A DNA stretch of 64,000 nt from Clonostachys chloroleuca. Lineage: Eukaryota > Ascomycota > Sordariomycetes > Hypocreales > Bionectriaceae. Positions within the stretch are counted from its first letter, which is position 1. The number at the start of each line of letters is the position of its first letter. Positions 1 to 12,214 of the stretch are shown piece after piece. The translations under genes were made by a program, and so were the position numbers. Under the pieces are notes generated by a model, which made no database searches, was not told the DNA's origin, and saw nothing but the letters and a program-made list of their open reading frames with translations. The DNA lies in contig JBANAY010000003.1 of assembly GCA_037952775.1 (NCBI GenBank), positions 11,842,001-11,906,000 on the forward strand, written 5' to 3'.

Positions 1-422
1 CAATCACCAGAGACATGATGGCATTGCGATGGAGAAGTCATGGATTGGGAGTCGTTTCAACATGTTCCTTTTCGAGTAAGACGCGGTGGTGATAAAATTG
101 TGGGGCACGGACCTACATCTGAGCCAGCCTCCTCTTGCTATTGAAGTACGGTGAGAGTAAGAAGACAATAGGGAGCGGCTCAGTTTTGTGCATTGAAGAA
201 ATACCCAATGTCAAATCCTCTAAAAATCCCATCGAAAAAGAGGTGTACGGAGAATCTTATTGTCTACCGGCCACCTACAGCACGTGCTGGAAGCGAGGAA
301 CTGTTTGTTGATGAGATAACGAAAGATTTCTTATCGCTCGTCAATCTCAACTAAAGGAATATGGACAAATCTATTTACAGACGTAAAATCATGAGTTCTT
401 TATTCTTCACATCGCCCGGACC
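1..422. other. Intergenic, downstream of ERG10
   Basis: No reading frame with coding character, no tRNA-like fold and no repeat is visible. It probably holds the 3' UTR and polyadenylation region of the acetyl-CoA acetyltransferase gene, which ends at 423 on the minus strand. Confidence 0.5.
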
Positions 423-1783
423 TTACACGGACTCAACCCGTTGAACTACCACAGCGGTAGCAGCGCCGCCGCCATTGCAGATTGCCGCAACACCATACTC
501 GCCAGGCTTAAGTTGGTGCAACAAGGTTGTCAGGATACGTGAGCCGGAGCTTCCAAGAGCATGGCCTAGTGAAATAGCTCCACCGAGAGGGTTGACCTTG
601 GCACCCTCCAGTCCCAAGATCTTCTGGTTGGCGAGGATCACACTTGCGAATGCCTCGTTGAACTCCCAAACGGCGACCTGATTTTTGGTGATACCGGCCC
701 GCTCTAGAGCGAGGGGAACAGCCTTGGATGGAGCGACGGGGAAGTCGATAGGTGCAATAGCCGCATCAGCATAGCCGCAAATCTTGGCCAGGACCCTCGA
801 TCCACTACCATACTGCTGAGCAATAGCTTTACTGCCGAGGACCAGTGCGCTGGCGCCGTCGTTGAGGGTTGATGAGTTGGCGGCTGTGACAGTTCCGGTA
901 CCATCGCGAACGAAGGCTGGCTTAAGAGTGGGGATCTTTTCGAGTTTAACATCGAGGAAGCCCTCGTCGGTGTCGATGATGGTTTCACCCTTTCTGCTAG
1001 ACACAGTGACGGGTGCAATCTCATCAGCGAAAGCTTTGGCCTTCCAGGCCTCCTGGGCATTCTTGTACGACTGAATGGCATACGCATCCTGCTCCTCCCT
1101 GGTGATGCCATACTTCTTGACGGTGTTCTCGGCGCAGTTGCCCATGTGGAATTTGTCGTAAACGTCCGTCAGTCCGTCCTTGATTAAACCGTCCTCCAAC
1201 TGGACGTGCCCGAAAGGTGGCAAATTGCTTGCGCGGGGAACATAGTACGGTATTCTGGTCATGTTCTCCATTCCACCAGCAACCTGTGCTTCTGCCAGTC
1301 CAAGCTGAATGTTCTGCGCGGCAAAGACGACCGCCTTGAGACCCGAGGCGCATACCTTGTTGATAGTGATGGCCTCAACCGACTGCGGCAGGCCGGCAAA
1401 GATGGCGGCCTGGCGTGCTGGAGCTTGGCCAATGGAACCCGAGATGACGTTTCCCATATAGACCTCGGTAATCTTCTCGACGGGTACATTAGACTTCTCG
1501 ACTGCCGACTTGATTGCTGTAGCTCCGAGCTTGGGCGCGGGGACGGTGGTAAATGAGCCATTGAACTATTGCAGCACGTTAGTCGAGTGAACGGACCACG
1601 CGAAAGACGAAACTATCAAGGGAGTATGCTGACTTTTGCAGTAGGTGTTCGGGCGGCGCTTAGGATGTATGCGTCTTGGATCTCGCGGCGGAATGCCGTG
1701 GTGCTAGAGAAGCTTCGGGCGGCTTTCACATGCTTGGCCAGGTGAGCCGCCATCCTCGCAGACTTGAGCTGCGATGCCACCAT
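423..1783 (-). CDS. ERG10: Acetyl-CoA acetyltransferase, mitochondrial type
   Basis: Thiolase that condenses two acetyl-CoA into acetoacetyl-CoA, or runs the reverse reaction in ketone-body and amino-acid breakdown. Two exons (1783-1634 and 1565-423) flank a 68 bp intron; the phase-0 join gives the family sequence RTPTAK/FNGSF. The predicted protein has 430 residues. The nucleophile is Cys122 in [10 protein letters not shown]. The catalytic His is near 385 in the [11 protein letters not shown] motif, and the second Cys is near 413 in CNGGGAA. The first 34 residues are rich in Arg, Lys and Ser and nearly free of acidic residues, as in a mitochondrial presequence, so this is probably the mitochondrial paralogue rather than the cytosolic sterol-pathway enzyme. 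That targeting is inferred. The gene is divergent from the RAD6 homologue. Confidence 0.93.
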
Positions 1784-2723
1784 GATTGCTGCTGTGAGAT
1801 ATGCTTTGCAAGTATCGGGGAAGAAGACAAGAGAAATGGAAGACACTGAACAGATCTGTGAGAGAGAAGGAATGGCAGGTGAGACACGGGCTTTATGATG
1901 GTTGGAGCTTGCCGTGAAGGTTTCCCTTCCAGGCTCGGTACACCTCGGCTTAAGTGCTGTCGGATACGGATACACGAGGCGAGTCTGGGGTATTAGCGGG
2001 TGCCACTACGCTGCTGTGCCGGTGCCAAACCATAATGTACGGTACAGGAGCCATTAATCTATCGGATCCGAGGCTGAGGGCTGCCATCGGCGCTCTCTTA
2101 ACAGTGTGCTGCGGTGGGTTTTCTCAATGGCACATCTGACAACAGCCGGCGTGATCCTGGTCGCATCTAATCTGGTTGATCTTGGTGGTTCGATCCTTGG
2201 GAAGATGATTGTCCATCCGGGCTTATTCAGGACGGATGAATTGCCCTGTTTCTGGCCTCCAGCGCTTGCTTACTAGATACGGCTCGGGCAAATTCTGTCA
2301 CTGTTCCTACTACGCATCTATTCACACACCGAGGGCACTCGGCACGGCATCGTCTGAAGGCGCGGGGTTCAAGCTGGCGTTAGTCGCAATTAATAATAAT
2401 CAGATGCACTAACACCCACTGTCGGCCAACAAACAACAAGGGCATCACGTGAGCACCCGTGATTATGTACACCCTGTGGCCATTGGCCTCTGACCTCATT
2501 AGGCTGGGCCTGAGCGTCGGCGGGCTCGACCATCAGCTTACTGACCAGTCTTAGCCAGCGTTTGCCTTCTATCTAACTCCACGCCACCTTCTTAAACTTC
2601 AACGATCACGACAACGACACTTCATTCCTCTTTGTCTTGCGCCCTAGCCAAGATTCCAACTTCGGTGCATCTCCAATCCTCCCTTTTCTTAATTCCCGCT
2701 CCCTGCCACCTAAAACCCTAGCC
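1784..2723. promoter_or_regulatory. Divergent intergenic region, ERG10 / RAD6
   Basis: About 940 bp separates two divergent start codons, so both promoters must lie here. A pyrimidine-rich stretch precedes the RAD6 start. I see no conserved ORF and cannot name a specific operator. Confidence 0.5.
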
Positions 2724-3370
2724 ATGTCGACCGCAGCCCGGCGCCGCTTGATGCGTGACTTCAAGGTTGGTCCATCGTGAGCCCTCGTCCACCTGCTTCC
2801 AGTGCTGATGAAGCCCCAGCGCATGCAAACAGACCCTCCCGCTGGTGTATCAGCCTCCCCAGTTCCCGATAATGTAATGACATGGTGAGTCTGATGATTT
2901 CCAACACCAGTTTGCAACACAAGTACATGTAGACTCACTATCTGTGGCACACGTTCAGGAACGCCGTCATCATAGGCCCTGCAGACACTCCGTTTGAAGA
3001 TGGCACCTTCCGACTCGTTATGCAATTCGAAGAGCAGTACCCAAACAAGCCTCCGCAAGTCAAGTTTATCAGCCAAATGTTCCACCCCAACGTCTATGCC
3101 ACCGGCGAGCTCTGCCTGGATATCCTGCAGAATAGATGGAGTCCTACATACGACGTCGCCGCCGTTCTCACGAGCATCCAAAGGTTTGAGCCACCCCCCG
3201 CCGATACTCGGAGTACTGCCAGTTTTACTTACAAGCCATATCTCAGTTTACTAAACGACCCCAATACTGGGTCGCCCGCAAACGTCGAAGCGTCGAACCT
3301 GTACAAAGACAACAGAAAGGAATACACTAAGAGAGTACGAGAGACTGTAGAGAAGAGCTGGGAGGACTGA
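2724..3370 (+). CDS. RAD6: Ubiquitin-conjugating enzyme E2, Rad6 type
   Basis: E2 of the Rad6/Ubc2 family. In other fungi it monoubiquitinates histone H2B with Bre1 and PCNA with Rad18, and serves the N-degron pathway with Ubr1. Four exons (2724-2765, 2820-2884, 2959-3183, 3247-3370) join to a 151-residue protein, the family length. The [17 protein letters not shown] start, the PADTPFEDG loop, the [14 protein letters not shown] active site with catalytic Cys88, and the [21 protein letters not shown] helix are all visible. The C terminus ends in VEKSWED, without the long acidic tail of the budding-yeast protein. Introns are 54, 74 and 63 bp. Homology is essentially certain; the functions are by family. 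Confidence 0.97.
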
Positions 3371-4290
3371 AGGGAGGGTGACTGGGCTTGTCTTGGCAGT
3401 CTCAAAGTTTACCAAGGAGCGGTCCTGGGTGCTCCCGACATAGATATCACATGTGGCGCCCCCCGCCCCTCAGAGAAGCAACGGAAATCTGTCGTGATGG
3501 CGTTCATTTGGTGTTTGGGACTTGATTATACCACGCGGTTCGGCTATGGGAGGATCAGTTAGCAGGTTTGCTTCGCTTTGAGCACTAGGTACTGGCGTCT
3601 GGCCGCATCACAACAGCATTTTGCTTTTCTGCTATTGCATCACTGCACCTGGCTCCTCATTTCGCTGCATGAGTTTCAAATATGCCGTCGCATTGCATCA
3701 TCATCATGGCCGCCACTGAATCCTGGTGCTCGGTGAGCGGCGATTGGACGGACCCTGGAGGGACGGGTGAGACGCTATAACACGGCGCTGGGCTCGCTGC
3801 CCGCGCTGGCCGCCAGCCCTTTCAGCGGCCTGATCCCAGCAAAGCTCCCGCCGGGCAGCTGGGACTCCACCCACATCAGGCACCGTTATCCTGTCATCTT
3901 GCACCACGCGCACCCACCACACCATTCCCTATTATGCAGCGCGTCAACAACCCACCGCTGGCTGTTGCTCCGTATCAACCCTCCCTCGACACCAAAACAG
4001 TTGCCGACCTCGCTTCCCCTGTCGCTGCGGGCATCATCATATCTGTATCCACTACCCCCCGTCCTTGCGGCACAACCTGCGCAGTGCTGTCTCGCCTCGA
4101 TTCTTTTTTATTTTGTATTTTGTCCTCAACTGCCGCCGCTGCTTTCTTCGATCGTGCGGCACCCCGTCCGCTGCTCTCGTTGCCGTTTTGCGGCTCGTGC
4201 AAAACCGGCCCCTGAACCTGGCCTTCTCCCCCCCACGACGGTACTCTATGACAGCAACAATAAGATTGTCGTGATCTCACCACCGCCAAG
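3371..4290. other. RAD6 3' region and long kinesin leader
   Basis: Holds the end of the RAD6 transcript and the upstream region of the kinesin gene. The second half is pyrimidine-rich and contains several ATGs, including one at 3934 opening a 93-codon frame that stops at 4215. The frames here have no recognisable protein character, so I read them as leader or promoter sequence with possible upstream ORFs. Confidence 0.45.
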
Positions 4291-7211
4291 ATGTCTGCCG
4301 CAAATAGTATTAAGGTTGTCGCCCGTTTCCGGCCTCAAAATAAGGTCGAGCTGGAATCGGGCGGCAAGCCTATCGTGGCCTTTGATTCGGAGGACTCATG
4401 TACCGTTGACGTAAAGCTCCCCTCCTTGCCCCTGATGCTTCGTTACCGAGCTTCGTTTTGGAGACTAATCATGAGCCTCTATAGTCAAGGGAAGCGCAGG
4501 GAAGCTTTACTTTCGACCGAGTGTTTGATATGAGCTGTAAACAGCAGGACATTTTCGACTTTTCTATCCGCCCGACCGTCGATGATATTCTCAATGGCTA
4601 CAACGGAACTGTTTTCGCCTACGGTCAGACCGGAGCGGGTAAATCGTATACTATGATGGGTTCCATCGACGACGACGAAGGGAGAGGTGTTATTCCGCGC
4701 ATTGTGGAGCAGATTTTCGCCAGCATCATGACGAGTCCGAGCACCATCGAGTACACAGTGCGGGTGAGCTACATGGAAATCTACATGGAGAGGATTCGAG
4801 ATCTGCTGGCTCCCCAGAATGACAATTTGCCAGTGCACGAGGAGAAGAATCGAGGAGTATATGTCAAGGGTCTGCTCGAGATATATGTTTCGAGCGTGCA
4901 AGAGGTGTACGAGGTTATGAGGAGAGGAGGAGCTGCCCGTGCCGTTTCTGCGACCAACATGAACCAGGAATCCTCTCGATCACACTCCATTTTCGTCATC
5001 ACAGTCACCCAGAAGAATGTCGAGACGGGTTCAGCGAAAAGCGGTCAGCTGTTTTTGGTCGATTTGGCGGGTAGCGAAAAGGTGGGGAAGACTGGCGCCA
5101 GCGGCCAGACGCTGGAGGAGGCCAAGAAGATCAACAAGAGTTTAAGTGCGCTTGGTATGGTTATCAATGCGCTGACGGACGGGAAATCATCGCACATTCC
5201 ATACCGAGACTCGAAACTCACTAGAATCCTCCAGGAGTCCCTGGGTGGTAACAGTCGCACTACACTCATCATCAACTGTTCGCCTAGTTCCTACAACGAT
5301 GCCGAAACCCTAGGCACCCTGCGATTCGGTACGAGAGCCAAATCTATCAAGAACAAGGCTAAGGTCAACGCTGAGCTCAGTCCGGCTGAGCTCAAGTCCC
5401 TCCTCAAGAAGGCCCAGGGCCAGGTTACCAACTTCGAGAGTTACATTTCCAACCTGGAGGGCGAAATCCAGCTGTGGCGTGCCGGCGAAGCTGTCCCCAA
5501 GGAGAGATGGGTCCCACCCAGGTCCGCAGATGGAGTTGCAAGCTCCAAGGCTGAAGCTAGGGCACCTCGTCCATCCACCCCATCTCGCTTGACTGCCGAG
5601 AGTCGCTCAGAGACCCCGGCTATTTCAGAACGGTCAGGAACCCCTAGCATACCCGTTGACAAGGACGAGCGAGATGAGTTCCTACGGCGCGAGAATGAGC
5701 TCCAGGACCAGCTCGCCGAGAAGGAATCACAAGCCTCAGCTGCTGAGAAGCAGTTGCGTGAAACCAAGGAAGAGCTGACATACCTGAAGGAGCATGACAG
5801 CAAAGTTGGAAAGGAGAACGAAAAGCTGACTTCTGAGGTCAACGAGTTCAAGATGCAACTTGAGCGGTTGAACTTCGAGGGCAAGGAGGCCCAGATTACA
5901 ATGGATGCACTGAAGGAGGCCAACGGGGAGCTCACCGCCGAGCTTGATGAGGTTAAGCAACAACTCCTGGATGTGAAGATGAGTGCCAAGGAGAGCGGCG
6001 CGGCTCTGGACGAGAAGGAGAAGAAGAAGGCAGAGAAGATGGCCAAGATGATGGCCGGGTTTGATCTCGGAAGTGAAGTCTTCAGTGACAATGACCAGTC
6101 AATTGCCGAGGCGATTGCTCAACTCGATAAACTGCATGAGCAGAGCACCATCGGCGACCACATTGCACCCGACGAGTTCAAGGCACTTCGCTCAAAGTTG
6201 GTTGAGACCCAGGGCATTGTTCGACAAGCAGAGCTTTCAATGTACAGTGTCTCTTCCAGCAGTGACTTGGATAGCCGCCGAAGGCAGGAGTTGGAGCAAA
6301 GGCTTCTCGCCCTGCAACAAGAGTACGAGGACGCTTTGACCAGGAACCTGAGTGAAGCAGACATTGAGGAGGTCAAGGCACGCCTGGAGCATGTCTACTC
6401 TAGCCGCGCGCACACCGAGACCCAACTCGTGGAAGAGCTCAAATCCGAGATTACCCAAAAGGCAGCCGAGAACACGAGGATGAAGACTCTCATTGAAGAT
6501 CTTCAGCAGCGTGTCAAGACTGGCGCGGCCGGCCCCTTGGCCAATGGCAAGACGATTCAGCAACAGATTGCCGAGTTCGATGTCATGAAGAAGAGTCTCA
6601 TGCGGGATCTGCAGAACCGCTGTGAACGAGTTGTGGAGTTGGAGATCTCCCTGGACGAGACTCGCGAGCAGTACAACAACGTCCTGCGGTCATCGAACAA
6701 CCGAGCCCAGCAGAAGAAGATGGCGTTCCTGGAGAGAAACCTGGAGCAGCTCACCCAGGTCCAACGACAGCTGGTTGAGCAGAATTCAGCCTTGAAGAAG
6801 GAGGTGGCCATTGCCGAGCGCAAGCTGATAGCTCGCAATGAACGCATCCAAAGCCTGGAGAGCCTCTTGCAAGATAGCCAGGAGAAGATGGCCGCAGCCA
6901 ACCACAAGTATGTTCCTCACCTCCCCCTTTCCTACCTTCCCCCCTTTTCTACTACTAACCCTGCGTGTTACAGATTCGAGGCTCAGCTCGCCTCCGTCAA
7001 GGAACGTCTTGAGATCGCCAAGGCCGGAAGCACCCGGGGTCTGAACAACTCGGACGGCGCATTCAGCTTCGCTGGCGCAGGCAGCCGGATCGCGAAGCCT
7101 CTCCGCGGTGGAGGTGGCGACACCCCCGCCATCCCTACAATCCAGTCCCTCCAGGGCGGTGACAACGGCGGCAACAAGCGCTCCAGCTGGGGGTTCTTCA
7201 ACAAGTCCTAA
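4291..7211 (+). CDS. nkin: Kinesin-1 heavy chain (conventional kinesin)
   Basis: Plus-end-directed microtubule motor that carries vesicles and organelles toward the hyphal tip. Three exons (4291-4410, 4485-6907, 6974-7211) give a 926-residue protein. The N-terminal motor domain spans roughly residues 1-330, with P-loop GQTGAGKS at 87-94, switch I NQESSRSH and switch II DLAGSE. A neck and a long coiled-coil stalk follow, broken by a Ser/Pro/Thr-rich hinge near 370-410. The coiled coil includes a highly conserved cargo-binding segment around FDVMKKSLMRDLQNRCERVV. The tail carries the autoinhibitory-type GSRIAKPLRGGG motif. The start was chosen because MSAANSIKVVARFRPQN is the family N terminus. 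The second intron (6908-6973, 66 bp) is a multiple of three without a stop, so retention would insert 22 residues. Confidence 0.96.
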
Positions 7212-8040
7212 AACCAAGGAGGAAGAAGGACAGTTCCCAATTTATTTTCCCAATTACCCCCGCGCGCAACGGGGCTATATATATTCCTGCCTCGGCGTCT
7301 TTTGAGTAGATAACGATAGAAAAAGATCAAAATACCCTCCGCTCCACGCAGCAATGAACGAATCTTTTTTGTCCTCCCCCCTCCCCCTTCCTTCTCTTCT
7401 CTTCCTTTTACTTTTTATTTATTTTTGCTTCATTCTGATATGACACGGTATGAGTTCATGCGCCGTCGTATCCCTAGTATGGCGCCGGCGAAGGTGGAAA
7501 TGCATACTTGGGAGGCAGCCTGTTGCGGATTGGATTTACGTGCTCTTGGGATGGGAATGGGACATGGGGGAGGGACCTATATACTGAATGAAAGTTGTAT
7601 GGAGAGCGAGGGCTTTGCAGCGGACAGGAAAATGATTTTTTATATGTGAGAGGAGTCGTAGAAGGATGGGGGAGTTTCTCTTTTGTCTTTTTTTTATTAT
7701 CATGATTACAGATGAACGGCTTATAGGATTTGAACAAATCGACAGCATCCGCTCAGAATGGTATACGAGGGGTGTAAGTGACGGCAAAATTTGTGCGAGA
7801 TAAAGCAAGCTTTAGTTTATTGAGACTGTACCTAACACATTAAATAAAACTGACCAAACCTAAACAAACAGATGCGTAGTTTCTGCCAGATATTCCATTG
7901 ATGAACAATGATACTCTAAGCATCCCTTCGCCCGTCCAAGCCTGCCTGGTTCAAGGGATATGGATTTCGCCCTGGAATACGTCCCTCCTCTTTTTTTTTT
8001 CTTTCCATATATTTGATTCCATATGTTTGTGACAGATCTC
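7212..8040. other. Convergent 3' region, kinesin / membrane protein
   Basis: Two genes converge here. Contains a strongly pyrimidine-rich tract at about 7365-7435 and T-runs near 7685 and 7988, consistent with two 3' UTRs. No ORF of coding quality is seen. Confidence 0.5.
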
Positions 8041-9213
8041 TTAGGAGGCCTTCACCACAGTTGAGTAGGTGGTGACGGCAAGGACTGAAGGGAAGACGAC
8101 AAAAGCGCCGAGGACGAAGCCGACTAGGACGTTAATGGCAATCACCTTGACATGGAGCTTGATCAAGCGACCCATGACAGCACGGCTGAAAGTGGACCAG
8201 ACATCAGTGATGGTGGCAAATCCGCGGCCGCCAACAAGGGCAGTCTGGACGCGGCCGCCAAAGGAGCGGTCAAAGGGGACGATGGCATCCTCATCAACAG
8301 GGAGCAGCGAGGCCTGGACACGGACAAGAATCATCCTGGTGGGAACGATGAGGAGGATAACGGCAAGGATGGAGCCGGCGAGAACAGCAAAGTACTTGAC
8401 GAGGAGCAAGCAAGCAAATCCAAGGGTGGGCTTTTGTCCGTCCTGGGCGACCATGGCAGCGTGGAAACCAAGAGGGAAGTGGACAGCCTTGGCGATCACG
8501 AAAGGTGCCCATTCAGCGAGGAAGGACGCAATACTGAAGAGAAACATGGGTCCCCAAACGGCCTTGACGGTGGTGCTGAACGCAGGCAGGCGCCTCCACC
8601 AGCGAAGCGGCGATGCAGGGGTGATGACAATGTGCACCCAAGCAGTGCTGAGCTGGGCGAGAAGGAGGTTGCAGAGAAGATGAAGAACAGGACCGAGGAT
8701 AAGGCCAAGGTAGAGACCCAAGCATCTGATGGTGGAGTGTAAGATGATCACAGTGACGAAGCGTTCAACAAGATAGACGGAGAGTCCACGGAAGTTGGCG
8801 AAGAATCCACCGTTGGCTCGGAGAAGTCGGTAGATGGACCTGATGGAGTTGGAGACGGGCACCGGAGTTACAGGAACATCCTCCTCCTCGTCGCCCGACT
8901 TGCCATTCTTGGGAGACTTGGGAACCAGAGGCTCGAAGTCGGGAGCGTTCTCATCCTCGACAATGACAAACGTAGGATAGAGGGTTTGTAGAGTATAGTC
9001 AAGCTTCAGACATAGAGGTCAGATTGAATCCCTAACGAAGTATTGTCTTGGGACGGACGAGGGAAGACTTACACAGAAAACGATGGGCACGATCAGCAGC
9101 ACGTTTATGAAGAAGACGATGGGAGTCCACCAGGGAAGCTGGACCAAGATAGCCTGGTCTCCCGTAGCCTCGAGGGAGCGCTTGTAGATGGCAGAGCCGA
9201 TGTTTTGCAGCAT
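8041..9213 (-). CDS. Conserved multi-pass membrane protein, function unknown
   Basis: Two exons (9213-9073 and 9003-8041) separated by a 69 bp intron give a 367-residue protein. The acceptor is AAG rather than CAG or TAG but has a CTGAC branch site just upstream. A hydrophobic segment at about residues 28-47 is followed by an acidic cytosol-like stretch near 60-95 (DEEEDVPVTP). Four further hydrophobic blocks follow, the last near the C terminus (INVLVGFVLGAFVVFPSVLAV). It resembles a family conserved across filamentous fungi that I cannot tie to a function. The repeated pattern of long hydrophobic hairpins joined by short basic loops suggests an integral membrane protein of the secretory or organellar system, but that is inference. 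The gene is convergent with kinesin-1. Confidence 0.75.
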
Positions 9214-10498
9214 CGTGAATGTAAGTCACACAATCAAACAGTGGGTAATGGAGAGTTTGGGATCTTAATGAATGGCGTTGGTGTTGGGAAACCAAAGTGG
9301 AGGAGAAACGCAGTTCCGGTTCACACCAGATGAGGGGAGATGGGAGAAGGGGATCAGCGAGAACGAGAGAGCGAACAGATATACGAACAGGGAGGGATGA
9401 TGAGGTAAGAATGGGCGGATGAGGGAAGGGACGGACGGCAAAGGAAGGCAGCCGCAACTGGTTGGATGAGTGTCAGTTATGGGATGGGCGGCTGACACGA
9501 CCAGTTAAAGGGGACTTTGAGAGCAAGAGGACTTACGTAGCCAGGCCCCCTACCCCGCCGCACAGGCAGGAATGGCCCAAGAGACAGTGGCAGTGCACTG
9601 CAAGGCAACCACCTCACAATAAAACCCGATGCAGCGACCCTGGACAGGGATCCTACAGGGGGGTCAAGCGCCAAGTGCCACAGGGCAGAGCACGCGTTTG
9701 GCCGAGTTTATCCCCCAACGGCGTATAAACGCATGTCCGCCTTAGCGTTAATTAATAGAGGGATATATATAGACACGATGTGCAGGCAGCCTACTGAACA
9801 CATTTGTGTAGGTAGGTACTTGCCTATTGATGTAGCCTCCTTATCAATCACATTATAGCACCGAATTACCCGGCTTGAACCTGCCTGCGCTGCTTCGGCT
9901 CGGGGACATCTCCAGCACCCCTCGATGTGACTAGTCTGATGACGACGAAACAGGTGATGGAACAGAGTGCCCACAGACCAGTGGGCGACTATTGCATGGA
10001 TACACGCAAGCCGGGACGAGTTGGTGTGCATTGTTATTGATGCTTCAAGACGAATCGATGGCTGTTGGCTCGTGGTGGCCGCGACCAGTTTGGCTTTGGC
10101 ACTTTATGCGAAACGGGTCTCATCCTCTGTCCGTGGTGAAGGAACCCTGCATCACCATCACCATCTCAAAGCATGTGTCTGAATCGTAAATAGCTATCCT
10201 GGCAGGCCCATTCACGCTTGGTGGGATCCGGTCTCTTGGTTCTCCCAATGTAGGAACAATGAGACGGTAGATTTTGTCAGTGATTAATTTTAAAGTATAT
10301 GTGGTGATGCTGCAGGGCCTGAGTCAATCTAAGGTACTTTCAAAAATGCATCCATAGAAAATACTGAGTGGGCAGCTACAGCGCTACTTAGGTAGCAACT
10401 GCACACCAACCGCCCAAGCTGTCAGGCACTGCTCCAACACTTCGCGACCTGTTTGCTTCCTCTTCTCCCCCCCCAGCAACCAACCGCAGCCACAAAGG
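9214..10498. promoter_or_regulatory. Divergent intergenic region, membrane protein / PPM1
   Basis: About 1.3 kb between divergent starts. Contains short GTAGGTAGGTA-type repeats near 9810 and a CATCACCATCACCATC run near 10151. No coding frame is convincing; promoters and leaders of both genes are expected here. Confidence 0.45.
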
Positions 10499-11716
10499 AT
10501 GAACCCGCCAGACAAGTCTGCTCCGTCCATCCCAAACCTCTTATCCCTGCGGGGCAGCAGAGGAGGCGCTCGCGGAGGCCGGAGCCGTGGCGGGCCTGGC
10601 GCTGGTACTTCTCGTCGCACTGGCCAGGGCCACGATGCCGTCATCCAGGGCACAGATACCGATGCTGCAGTGTCGAGACTAAGCGCCGTCGACTTGGGCT
10701 ATCTTCACGATCCATGTGCGCAGTTCTTCGTACAGAGTCCCAATGGGCCGCCTCCAAGGCGACTCCCCATTATTAACAGAGGTGCGCTACCCTTGCCGCA
10801 CAGCGCCCGCCATCTAGACCCTTGTGCGCCTGTTGATGAGAGAATGTTGCCCAACTGATTGTTTTCCTCGATGCGTCGTAAATCTACAGGCACCTACACA
10901 CGCACGTCGGGATTAGACCGGCTTATAGATGCTTTCCTTTCCACGTTGGATGCCGAGTCTCCTAAGCAGATAGTCGCTCTAGGAGCCGGCACCGATACCC
11001 GTCCATTTCGCATATTCTCCCAGCAAAATTGCCACGGTCTGATCTATCACGAAATTGATTTCGAAGTCGTCTGCAGCAAGAAACTCCGTATTGTAAAGGG
11101 CGTTCCACTTCTCTCACGTGTTCTCTCTGATGCATCTGTCGTCCCCCCGGCTGAGCCAGAGGAAGCCAGTAGCTCATGGACCAGCCAACCCTCGAATGGA
11201 GGCCTGTTCTACTGTCATGGGCTTGACCTTAGGAAATTACCTGGCAATGAGGGGTCTTTGACGTTGCCGGGGTTGCGTACTGATGTACCCACGCTCCTGC
11301 TTTCTGAGTGCTGTCTCTGCTACCTCTCTCCTCAAGAAGCCAACGGTGTGATCAGTTTCTTCACAACACAGATCCCCAGTCTTGCCACCATTATCTATGA
11401 ACCTATCCGACCAAATGATCCCTTTGGTCAGGTCATGGTGTCCAACCTTGCAGCACGGCATATCAGGATGCCAACCTTAGATGTCTACAAAGAGGCCAAA
11501 GACCAGGTGGACCGACTGTCCAAAGCTGGTTTCGAGGTGGTTAAACACATGACGGTGGAAGACATCTGGAACTCGTGGGTTGCGCAGGAGGAGAAGGAAC
11601 GAGTGGACAGTCTAGAAGGGTTGGATGAGGTGGAAGAGTGGCAACTCCTGGCGGCGCATTACATTATAGTTTGGGGCTATAGAGGAGATGGGTTCAGTGG
11701 ATTGGCCGAAGAGTGA
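10499..11716 (+). CDS. PPM1: Leucine carboxyl methyltransferase 1 (PP2A methyltransferase)
   Basis: SAM-dependent enzyme that methylates the C-terminal leucine carboxylate of the PP2A catalytic subunit, favouring assembly with B-type regulatory subunits. Exons 10499-10781 and 10890-11716 flank a 108 bp intron and give 369 residues. The first about 50 residues are basic and Arg/Gly-rich ([14 protein letters not shown]) and probably disordered. The conserved core begins at [12 protein letters not shown]. The SAM-binding motif GAGTDTRPF lies at about 126-134, followed by the acidic HEIDF motif. [10 protein letters not shown] corresponds to the LxECvLxYL strand, and [16 protein letters not shown] is another family signature. 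The exon phase restores INRGTYTRT. The call is confident; substrate assignment is by family. Confidence 0.94.
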
Positions 11717-12214
11717 CCCGGCTGTATCTCATTGAGTAAGGCTGACCGTTGCTGAGCATATGAGCATTCTTGTGTGGTTGGGATACCCAGATGTGTGCAA
11801 TATTGGCCCGGGTAGCTAATGCATCGGGACAATATCAAACACCATGACGATATGAAACAAAACAATTCAAACGATTTCTGAACAGAATTCGATGTCTTGA
11901 GACTGAATATCAAACAAAGAACGAGACTCTTGGCTTGCAGGGGGAAAGTGTGTCTGATTACATAATCACACCAGTTGTCGAACTCAACCGCGACTCGAGT
12001 CCTCTTGGCCCATGTTCGCTTGATTCACAGCCATCTCCGTGCATCAATCACCATTGCGACGACCCGCTTGCCTGTTGGGGGAAGCGGCCATGTGAAATAT
12101 TCTTGTTCCATATCATATCTGGGTCTTTTCTATCTTTACTCTCTTTTCGTTATCATTTGTTCCTGTTCGAATCCGTGTCTTGTGCCTGACAGACTGCGCT
12201 CCACGTTGCTCAAG
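11717..12214. other. Intergenic, PPM1 / SPT3
   Basis: Tandem genes. Holds the PPM1 3' region and the SPT3 promoter and leader, with a pyrimidine-rich stretch at about 12105-12185. No gene is seen. Confidence 0.5.

Noticed and set aside
2185..2205. GGTTCGATCC, tRNA B-box-like
   Set aside because: No matching A box, no acceptor stem and no cloverleaf around it.
5441..6091. 216-codon minus-strand frame rich in Ser/Phe/Leu
   Set aside because: Antisense shadow of the kinesin coiled coil.
8152..8742. 196-codon plus-strand frame, highly charged
   Set aside because: Antisense to the multi-pass membrane protein gene; composition is that of a reversed hydrophobic gene.
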